From Paracidovorax wautersii (GTDB taxonomy: Bacteria > Pseudomonadota > Gammaproteobacteria > Burkholderiales > Burkholderiaceae_C): a stretch of DNA of 64,000 nucleotides. This document shows positions 8,121-14,822 of this stretch, piece after piece (the stretch's first letter is position 1; the number at the start of each line of letters is the position of its first letter). Made by a program: the position numbers and the translations under genes. The stretch is taken from NCBI RefSeq assembly GCF_031453675.1, contig NZ_JAVIZX010000001.1, forward strand, positions 372,001 through 436,000. Direction: 5' to 3'. The notes under the pieces are model-generated. The model was not told where the DNA came from, did no database searches, and saw only the letters and a list, made by a program, of their open reading frames with translations.

Positions 8121-8753
8121 TTAATCGATCAGCTTGTTCTTCAGCGCGTAATAGGTCAGGTCGCTGTTGGAAGACAGCGCCATCTTTTCCATCAGGCGCG
8201 TCCGATAGGTGCTCACCGTCTTCACGCTCAGCGACAGCGATTTGGCGATGTCGCCCGCCGTCTCGCCCTTGGCCAGCTTGAGGAACACCTGGAACTCGCG
8301 CTCGGACAGTTGTTCGTGCGGCGGGGCATCGTCTTTGCGGTTGAGCTGCTGGGCCAGCAAGTCGGCAACCGCCGGCGTGAGGTAGCGCCGCCCCAGCGAG
8401 ATGGTGCGGATCGCCTCGACGATCTCCTTGGGATCGCACTCCTTGTTGAGGTAGCCGCTCGCTCCCTGGCGGATCAGGTTGATCGCATAGTGCTCTTCGG
8501 GATAGCCGCTCAGGATCAGGATACCCATGTCGGGCGCCTTGGCGCGCAGCATGGCCAGTGCATCCAGACCGCTCTGCCCCGGCATGGACAGGTCCATCAA
8601 CAGGACGTCGATTTCCTGTGCGCGCACCAGGTCGATGGCCTCGCGCCCGTTGGACGCTTCGCCCACCACCCGCAGGTCTACATGTTCGGAAAGAAATTGC
8701 CGCAGTCCTGAGCGGACAATCGCATGGTCATCCACAATGCCGATCTTGATCAT
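8121..8753 (-). CDS. LuxR/FixJ-type response regulator
   Basis: This 210-residue two-domain regulator has an N-terminal receiver (acidic VDDH, phospho-acceptor Asp54 in LLMDLSMPG, Lys104) and a C-terminal LuxR-type helix-turn-helix from about 147 (LSEREFQVF, then GDIAKSLSLSVKTVSTYRTR). It is divergent from the CHASE3 histidine kinase gene, its likely partner, with about 145 bases between the two starts. The architecture resembles the UvrY/NarL class. No target is known; the TAGG-N6-CCTA palindromes in this window are candidates. Confidence 0.93.
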   Translation of the reverse strand: MIKIGIVDDHAIVRSGLRQFLSEHVDLRVVGEASNGREAIDLVRAQEIDVLLMDLSMPGQSGLDALAMLRAKAPDMGILILSGYPEEHYAINLIRQGASGYLNKECDPKEIVEAIRTISLGRRYLTPAVADLLAQQLNRKDDAPPHEQLSEREFQVFLKLAKGETAGDIAKSLSLSVKTVSTYRTRLMEKMALSSNSDLTYYALKNKLID

Positions 8754-8898
8754 TGAGCCTTCTTTCAGGGAGCGGCTTCACGCCGCCACTATTGTTCTGG
8801 TTGCCGATCAACCCGATGGCCGGGCCTGCCGTTAGCATGTGAAGCCAATGGCAAGTGCCATTATCCAGAAACCTGTCGCGTTCCGGAGAAACCTATTT

Positions 8899-10242
8899 AT
8901 GCGCTGGCCCAATTTCCGCAAGATGGCCATCAGCCTGCCGCTTGCCTTGCTGGCCGTCGCCATGCTGGTGGGCATCAACGAGGTCGGCTACCTGCGCTCC
9001 CACGATGCCGTCAACGCGCTCGCCCGCACCCACACCACGCGGGCGGAGATCGATCGGCTGATGCAGAACATGCTCGATGCCGAAACCGGTCTGCGGGGCT
9101 ACCTGCTGACGGGCGATGACCGCTATCTGGCCCCCTACGAAAAGGCCGTTGCCACCATCAACACCAATCTGGACAGCCTGCGCACGCTGCTGCTGAACTC
9201 GACGGATCCCGCCGATATCGAGGACCTGGCGCAGCTGTCGCGGCAGATCTCGCGCAAGCTGTCGGAGCTGGACCTGAGCCTGCGGCTGCGCCGCCAGAAC
9301 AACGACGATGCTTGGAAGTTCGTGCTCTCCACCGATGTGGGCAAGGAGAACATGGACGCCATCCGTACCATCGCGGGACGCCTCACCGACCGTAGCGCAC
9401 AGAAAACGGACCACAGCACCGCAGAGATTCTGCGTTCGCTGATGCTGTCGCGCCTGGGCATCGCGACGGTGGCCGTCATCGGGCTGCTGGCCTTCTACAT
9501 GTACCTGCGCCAGGGTGTGGCCCTGCAGGCAGCCAACCAGCGCCAGCAGGACGCCTTGGCCCGCGAACGCGACCGCCTGGAGCACCTGGTGCGCGAACGC
9601 ACCGCCTCGCTCACGGAGCTTGCCAACCACCTGCAGCAGGTGCGCGAGGACGAGCGCGGCCACCTGGCCCGTGAACTGCATGATGAACTGGGCGCGCTGC
9701 TCACAGCGGCCAAGCTCGACGTCGCACGGCTGAAATCCCGCGTGGATGTGAATGCGCCGGAAATCGCCGAGCGGCTGAAGCACCTCACGGAAACGCTCAA
9801 CAGCGGCATCGCCCTCAAGCGCCGCATCATCGAGGACCTGCGCCCCTCCTCGCTGTTCAACCTGGGGCTGACCGCGTCGCTGGAGATCCTCACGCGGGAG
9901 TTCTCCGAGCGCAGCAATGTCGAGGTGGATGTGAACCTGGAGACGGTGGACCTGCCGGAGTCCGTGCAGCTCACCATCTACCGCATGGTGCAGGAGTCGC
10001 TGACCAACATCGGCAAGTACGCCAACGCCAGCAAGGTGTTGGTGGCCGTGCACAACTACCCCACCCACGTCTCGGTGCAGATCCGGGACGATGGTGCCGG
10101 GTTCGAGACGACCAAGATCAACCCGGCTGCCCATGGCCTGGTGGGCATGCGCCACCGGGTGGAGGCCGCCGGCGGCCGTCTCTCCGTGACATCCGACCCG
10201 GGCGAGGGCACGCTGGTGTCCGCCATCCTGCCCCACCCCTGA
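8899..10242 (+). CDS. CHASE3-domain sensor histidine kinase (HisKA_3)
   Basis: The predicted 447-residue kinase has two membrane helices (about residues 8-28 and 190-210) around a periplasmic CHASE3 domain recognised by DAETGLRGYLLTGD. A coiled-coil linker follows, then a HisKA_3 dimerisation domain with phospho-acceptor His261 in RELHDELG, then a HATPase_c domain with N-box VQESLTNIGKYA and G-boxes DDGAGF and GLVGMRHR. HisKA_3 kinases pair with LuxR-type regulators, matching the divergent neighbour. ATG 8899 with GGAGA upstream is preferred; an in-frame ATG at 8839 would add 20 residues. Confidence 0.93.
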   Translation: MRWPNFRKMAISLPLALLAVAMLVGINEVGYLRSHDAVNALARTHTTRAEIDRLMQNMLDAETGLRGYLLTGDDRYLAPYEKAVATINTNLDSLRTLLLNSTDPADIEDLAQLSRQISRKLSELDLSLRLRRQNNDDAWKFVLSTDVGKENMDAIRTIAGRLTDRSAQKTDHSTAEILRSLMLSRLGIATVAVIGLLAFYMYLRQGVALQAANQRQQDALARERDRLEHLVRERTASLTELANHLQQVREDERGHLARELHDELGALLTAAKLDVARLKSRVDVNAPEIAERLKHLTETLNSGIALKRRIIEDLRPSSLFNLGLTASLEILTREFSERSNVEVDVNLETVDLPESVQLTIYRMVQESLTNIGKYANASKVLVAVHNYPTHVSVQIRDDGAGFETTKINPAAHGLVGMRHRVEAAGGRLSVTSDPGEGTLVSAILPHP

Positions 10243-10553
10243 CCGCCTCTTGCCGGCCGCCTCTTGCCGGCTTACGGCCAGGAGCATTCTGCTGCGGTGC
10301 GCAAACGACGACGCTCACGCGCCCAGGCCTTTTTGCGCCTCCAATCTCTGCATTGAACGGCCTTCTGCGGCAGCCTAGGGCCGTTGCTGCACCCCGCATG
10401 GAACGCGTCGGCCCATGGACTCTGTCCTACACCCCGCCGCGCCAGCTACCGGCATGCCGGCAAAAGCCCCCCGTCTACAGTGACTGCAAGCGCCGCAAAC
10501 CAGTGGCGCCAATCCACTTACGGCAGAAGCCGGTCTCATAGAAGGAGATGGAC
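10243..10553. other. 311-bp intergenic region with 14-bp tandem duplication
   Basis: Directly after the kinase stop, CCGCCTCTTGCCGG occurs twice in tandem (10243-10256 and 10257-10270). Further on, an imperfect inverted repeat (GGACTCTGTCC, near 10419) and a short palindrome, CCGGCATGCCGG, precede the DUF1328 gene. The stretch probably carries the promoter of the small-protein group that follows. No coding sequence with a plausible ribosome binding site was found in it. Confidence 0.4.
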
Positions 10554-10718
10554 ATGTTGCATTACGCAGTCGTTTTTCTGGTCATCGCCCTGGTGGCCGC
10601 CCTGTTTGGCTTCGGCGGCATCGCTGCAGGCGCAGTGGGCATCGCCAAGATCCTGTTCTTCGTGTTCGTGATCATGGCCGTGGTGACCTTCGTCTTGAGC
10701 CTGCTGAAGCGCGGATAG
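10554..10718 (+). CDS. DUF1328 (UPF0391, YtjA-like) small membrane protein
   Basis: This 54-residue protein consists of two hydrophobic helices joined by a Gly/Ala-rich turn ([15 protein letters not shown]) and ends LLKRG. That is the signature of the DUF1328/UPF0391 family of inner-membrane proteins, usually found near stress genes. A strong AAGGAG lies 6 bases before the ATG at 10554; an ATG two codons earlier overlaps the ribosome binding site and is less likely. It heads a run of four small same-strand genes (DUF883-like, ferritin-like, BON). No biochemical role is established to my knowledge. Confidence 0.88.
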
Positions 10719-10775
10719 CCCCTCGGCATCCCTGACCCCGCCGCCCTCCCCTAGCCGGTCCCGAAAGGAATACCC

Positions 10776-11168
10776 ATGAACGTAGAAACCGCCACCCAGA
10801 AAGCCGCCAGTACCGCCCACTCCGTCGCCGACGGCGTGCTGGGCTCCGCCAAGGACGCTGTGCAGGCGAGCCGCCGCGTTGCCAACGAATCGTTGGACAA
10901 GGCCGAGCGCGGTGTCGACAAGCTGCAGGGCGAGCTGAACCCCGCCATCGACGATCTGGCTGCCCGCGCCCAGGAACTGGCCAGCCGCAGCATTTCGTAC
11001 TGCGCCGACGCCAGCGAACGTGCCCGCCGCCAACTCAACCATGCTGCCGACGTCAGCAGCCGCTACGTGGCCGAACAGCCCGGCAAGTCCGTGGTGCTGG
11101 CCTTCGCAGCGGGCGCTGCCCTGACTGCCCTTTGCATGATGACTTCGCGCCGCCGCCACGACTACTGA
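10776..11168 (+). CDS. YqjD/ElaB-like (DUF883) membrane-anchored protein
   Basis: The 130-residue protein is Ala-rich and helical with many charged residues through about residue 100. It ends in one hydrophobic segment (SVVLAFAAGAALTALCMM) followed by RRRHDY. This is the plan of YqjD/ElaB proteins: a cytoplasmic coiled-coil region tethered to the inner membrane by a C-terminal anchor. In E. coli these are stationary-phase proteins reported to bind ribosomes; that role is transferred knowledge, not seen here. The neighbouring small stress-type genes fit such regulation. Confidence 0.75.
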   Translation: MNVETATQKAASTAHSVADGVLGSAKDAVQASRRVANESLDKAERGVDKLQGELNPAIDDLAARAQELASRSISYCADASERARRQLNHAADVSSRYVAEQPGKSVVLAFAAGAALTALCMMTSRRRHDY

Positions 11169-11202
11169 GCAAGGCACCTCCAGGCTTCCGAGCGAGCGAT
11201 CC

Positions 11203-11772
11203 ATGACACAACAAACACAACAGAACCCCGCGACCACGGCAGCGACGGCATCGGCCCTGGTGCTGGACGAAAAGGCCCTGCACCAGGCAGCCACTTCCGA
11301 TCTGGACGAAGGCGCCGTGACGCCGGCCTACGGTCCGCACCGCGATGCCATCGTGAAGCTGCTGAATGACGCGCTCGCCACGGAACTCGTGTGCGTGCTG
11401 CGCTACAAGCGCCACTACTTCACGGCCGATGGGCTGGAATCGCCCGCCATCGCAGCCGAATTCCTGGTGCATGCCAACGAGGAATCGGCCCATGCGGACA
11501 TGATTGCCCAGCGCATCGTCCAACTGGGCGGCGAGCCCGACTTTTCGCCCTCCACGCTGCTGGAACGCAGCCATGCCGACTACGACGAATCGTCGGATCT
11601 GAAGGCCATGGTCCGCGCCAACCTGGTGGCCGAGCGCATTGCCGTGGAAGCCTACCGTCAGATGATCAACCTGATCGGCGACAAGGACCCCACGACGCGT
11701 CGCATGCTCGAAGGCATTCTGGCCGACGAGGAAGAGCATGCGGACGAACTGAAGGACTGGCTCCACCGCTGA
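11203..11772 (+). CDS. Ferritin-like (bacterioferritin/Dps-type) protein
   Basis: The 189-residue protein forms a predicted four-helix bundle with the di-iron ligand pattern: Glu in ALATELVCVLRY, ExxH in NEESAHAD, Glu in AERIAVEAY and ExxH in DEEEHADEL. This suggests iron oxidation or storage, or peroxide protection. A 40-residue Thr/Ala-rich N-terminal tail precedes the bundle. It lies between the DUF883-like gene and the BON lipoprotein gene, within a likely stress-response group. Sequence alone does not say whether it assembles as a bacterioferritin 24-mer or a Dps-type 12-mer. Confidence 0.85.
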   Translation: MTQQTQQNPATTAATASALVLDEKALHQAATSDLDEGAVTPAYGPHRDAIVKLLNDALATELVCVLRYKRHYFTADGLESPAIAAEFLVHANEESAHADMIAQRIVQLGGEPDFSPSTLLERSHADYDESSDLKAMVRANLVAERIAVEAYRQMINLIGDKDPTTRRMLEGILADEEEHADELKDWLHR

Positions 11773-11889
11773 CGCGGCGGACCGGCCATTGATGCCAACA
11801 GTCGACCGGCCACGGAGGGGTGCAACAGGCTGGTGGGCTGCGGATCCCCAAGCACCCGTGTTTTATCAACCAATTCGAAGGAAACAACC

Positions 11890-12204
11890 ATGAAATACGT
11901 CCGTGCACTCGCTTTCGCCGCTCTGGCCGGCGCCACCATCGTCTCCACGGGTTGCTCGGTCGCACGCGACCAGCAAACGGTGGGTTCCTATGTGGACGAC
12001 GCCGCCATCACCACCGCGGTGAAGGCCAAGATGGCCGAAGACAAGACCGTGTCCGCCACCTCCATCAACGTGGAAACGCTGAATGGCACGGTGCAACTGT
12101 CGGGCTTCGCCAAGTCGCAAGCCGAGAAGAACCAGGCCGAAGCGCTGGCACGCAGCGCCAAGCACGTGCGTGACGTGCGCAACAGCATCGTTGTGCGTCC
12201 CTGA
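11890..12204 (+). CDS. BON-domain lipoprotein
   Basis: This 104-residue exported protein has a signal peptide and lipobox ending at Cys22 (VSTGC), so it is likely lipid-anchored. One BON domain (about residues 35-102) includes DDAAITTAVKAKMAEDK, VNVETLNGTV-type strands, and an ending in VRNSIVVRP. BON domains are thought to bind phospholipid, as in OsmY, and are often osmotically induced. The ATG at 11890 with AAGGAA upstream gives a complete signal peptide; the earlier in-frame start at 11833 would bury it. A strong terminator follows, closing the four-gene group. Confidence 0.9.
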   Translation: MKYVRALAFAALAGATIVSTGCSVARDQQTVGSYVDDAAITTAVKAKMAEDKTVSATSINVETLNGTVQLSGFAKSQAEKNQAEALARSAKHVRDVRNSIVVRP

Positions 12205-12269
12205 TCCGGCGCTGAACTGACAGACGCCTTGCCGGGAATCGGCCCGGCGCCTGCCACCCCAGCCCGTAG

Positions 12270-12295
12270 AGCCACGGCCGATGCCGTGGCTTTTT
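12270..12295 (+). terminator. Rho-independent terminator after BON lipoprotein gene
   Basis: AGCCACGGC pairs perfectly with GCCGTGGCT around a CGAT loop and runs into T5. It lies 65 bases after the BON gene stop and ends the stress-type gene group. Confidence 0.88.
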
Positions 12296-12346
12296 GCTGG
12301 GCGGTCCCCTTCGGGGCCGCAGCGCCCCTTACCCGGTGAACCCCTC

Positions 12347-13706
12347 ATGAAACTCTTTCATTGCAGCCACTGCGGCTCCGTGGTGTTCTTCGACAGCTTC
12401 CTGTGCGTGCACTGCTCCAGCCCGCTTGCCTTCGTGCCCGAGACGCTGGACGTCGTCGCCCTGGCCCCGGTCGACGAGGACGAGAACCTCTGGGAAGTGC
12501 GCCGCCCCACCCCGGACAGCGCGGTGACTCCCCAAGGCGCTGACACGACCGCAGCTACCGGATACGGCAGCGGCGACGTGGGTGGCGCGCCGGCGGTGCG
12601 CTACCACCTCTGCGGCAACCGCAAGGCCTACAACGCCTGCAACTTCACGGTCGCCTGCGACACCGCAGGTACCACGGTCACGGCGAGCACCGCAGAGGCG
12701 GGCACCGACGATGCCGAGCCGTCCCTGCCGCTGTGCGTCTCGTGCCAGCAGACGCGCATCCTGCCCGACCTGTCGGACGCGAACAACCAGCGCCGCTGGA
12801 CCGATATCGAGCAGGCCAAGCGGCGGCTGTACTACTCCCTGGCCATGCTCGGCCTCGAACACATCGAGGGCGAGACCGGCCCGGTCTTCGAATTCCTGGC
12901 CGACGTTCCGGGCGAGCCGCCGGTGCTGACCGGCCACGCCAACGGCGTCATCACCCTCAACGTGGCAGAGGCCGACGATGACGAGCGCGCCCCGCCGGCG
13001 GGTGGCGCTGGGCGAACCCTACCGCACGCTGCTCGGCCACCTGCGGCACGAGTCCGGCCACTACTTCTGGGATGTGCTGGTGCTGCGCGGCGGCCATGTG
13101 CAGGCCTTCCGCGAAGTCTTCGGCGACGAGCGGCGCGACTACGGAGAGGCGCTGGAAGAGCATTACGCGCGCGCGCCGCACACGGGTTGGCAGGAGCAAT
13201 TCGTCAGCGCCTACGCCACGGCCCACCCGTGGGAGGACTGGGCCGAGACCTGGGCGCACTACCTGCACATGGTCGACCTGCTGGAAACGGCGGAAAGCTA
13301 CCGCACCGAGCTGTCGGTGCCCGGCCCGCACGACGCGCCGCGCTACACCATGGTGAACCCGTTCGGCACGCCCGTGCCGGACTTCGACGCGATGCTGACC
13401 GCCTGGGTGCCGCTCACGCTGCTGCTCAACAGCCTGAACCGCAGCCTGGGCCAGCTGGACGCCTACCCGTTCGCGCTGAGCGCCGGCGCGCAGGACAAGC
13501 TGCGCTTCGTGCACGCGCTGGTGCACGGGCAACTGGTTCCGGCGCCGCAGGAGGAGCAGGAGGTTCCGCAACAGCCGCCGGCGCCACCAGGGGACGCGGC
13601 CGCAACGCCTGCGATCGACACACCGGCCGCGGATGGACCAGCGCCCGCCACCGCACCGGCCGAAGCGCCTCCGGTCACGCAGGCCGCCCAACCGGCAACG
13701 GCCTAG
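12347..13706 (+). pseudogene. Zinc-ribbon putative metallopeptidase (Peptidase_Mx type), frameshifted
   Basis: The N-terminal frame (from ATG 12347) has a zinc ribbon with Cys6, Cys9, Cys20 and Cys23 and runs in homologous sequence to about residue 214 (LNVAEADDDERA). The homology then continues one frame over, with RRRVALGEPYRTLL and the metal-site motif HESGH, to the stop at 13706. Removing one C from the CCCC run at 12990-12993 restores a single protein of about 452 residues. The uncorrected first frame runs to 13768 with an unrelated tail. The C-terminal 60 residues are a Pro/Ala/Thr-rich tail. It converges on the transglutaminase/ATP-grasp genes, which this family often accompanies. A true mutation or a sequencing error are both possible. 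Confidence 0.8.
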
Positions 13707-13713
13707 CGGAAAG

Positions 13714-13770
13714 AATCAAAAATAATAGCAATAAGCGCTTTATAGATAAGCGCTTCCGGCCATTTTGACC
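13714..13770 (+). repeat. AT-rich dispersed repeat, copy 2
   Basis: The plus strand reads AATAATAGC, AAGCGCTT, TATAGAT, AAGCGCTT, CCGGCC, then TTTTGACC. It lies 7 bases after the metallopeptidase stop, between two convergent genes. Confidence 0.8.
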
Positions 13771-13804
13771 CCAACCACCTGATGAATGGTAGGGGCCGGA
13801 AGGC

Positions 13805-14713
13805 TTACAACGCCGCCGACCCGATCGGCTCCACGGTGACGCCCACGCGCAGCACGTGGCGCTCGCCGCCGTGGATCACGCCGCGCAGCGGCGATACGTC
13901 CGCGTAGTCGCGCCCCACCGCCAGCGTGACGTAGTCCTCGCCCGGAGCGCGGTCGTTCGTCGGGTCCAGGTCACACCAGGCGCCCTGCCCGGCTGCGCCG
14001 CCGGGCGATGGTGACCAGACGGACACCCAGGCGTGCGAGGCATCGCTGCCCACCAGCCGCGGCTGGCCGGGCGGCGGCTGGGTGAGCAGGTAGCCGCTGA
14101 CGTAGCGCGCCGGCAGCCCGAGGCCGCGCAGGCAGGCGATGAGGATGTGGGCGAAGTCCTGGCACACGCCCTTGCGCATCGCCAGGGCCTCCAGCGCCGG
14201 CGTGCTGACGTCGGTGGCGGCCGCCTCGTAGGTGAAGTCAGCATGGATGCGCGACATGAGGCTGCGCGCCGCCTCCAGCAGCGGGCGGCCGGGCGCAAAG
14301 CTGGCCCGCGCGTAGGCTACGAAGTCGCCGTGCCGCGGCACGTGCACCGAGGGAAAGCAGAACTCCGCCGCAGGCTCATACGCCGCGCCACGGGCGTAGG
14401 CCATGCGCCGCGCCACCGTCTCCCAAGGCAGGCTGCGCGCGGCGTCCGGCAGCGGCGGCGGGGCCGTCCGCACCCGGCTCTCCGCCCGCACGCGCAGGTG
14501 GTCATGCACGAAGGGCAGGCTGAAGAAGGTCTTGCCGTTGCCGAAGACATCGTGCAGCGCCACGCATTGGGCAGGGTCGGGGTCGATGTGCAGCACATGG
14601 CTGTCCACCTGCTGGTGGGGCAGGTCGAGCGGGCGCAGGTGCGCCACATGCTGGGCGTTGCTCACCGAGGGAGCGTATTCGTAGAGGGTTTCGTGCAGCA
14701 CGCGCAGCAGCAT
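13805..14713 (-). CDS. Transglutaminase-like cysteine protease-fold protein
   Basis: The 302-residue protein starts with the bacterial transglutaminase N-terminal region (MLLRVLHETLYEYAPSVSNA). It has a transglutaminase core with the catalytic triad Cys184 (KGVCQDF), His227 (DASHAWV) and Asp250 (CDLDPTND). No signal peptide is seen, so it should be cytoplasmic. It is the third gene of a same-strand run with a circularly permuted ATP-grasp/alpha-E protein and a large transglutaminase-DUF2126 protein. Comparative-genomic studies of this gene set predict peptide-bond formation and cleavage on a peptide or protein tag. The actual substrate is unknown. Confidence 0.9.
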   Translation of the reverse strand: MLLRVLHETLYEYAPSVSNAQHVAHLRPLDLPHQQVDSHVLHIDPDPAQCVALHDVFGNGKTFFSLPFVHDHLRVRAESRVRTAPPPLPDAARSLPWETVARRMAYARGAAYEPAAEFCFPSVHVPRHGDFVAYARASFAPGRPLLEAARSLMSRIHADFTYEAAATDVSTPALEALAMRKGVCQDFAHILIACLRGLGLPARYVSGYLLTQPPPGQPRLVGSDASHAWVSVWSPSPGGAAGQGAWCDLDPTNDRAPGEDYVTLAVGRDYADVSPLRGVIHGGERHVLRVGVTVEPIGSAAL

Positions 14714-14822
14714 GGCCGGTACTCCGTCTCAACAGGCGGCGGAGCGCAGCCGCAGCGCAGGGGGCACCGCCGCGCGGTGGATGCAGCGCAGGCGACGAGG
14801 GGGCCATGAAAGCGCTTGCACG

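Noticed and set aside
12980-13000. Programmed ribosomal frameshifting in the metallopeptidase
   Set aside because: No slippery heptamer, internal Shine-Dalgarno or convincing downstream pseudoknot was seen; an extra base in a C run is simpler.
14725-14805. GC-rich segment resembling the 3'-end hairpin repeat
   Set aside because: It shares GCGCAG and a G-run but lacks the ordered C-run, hairpin and distal block.
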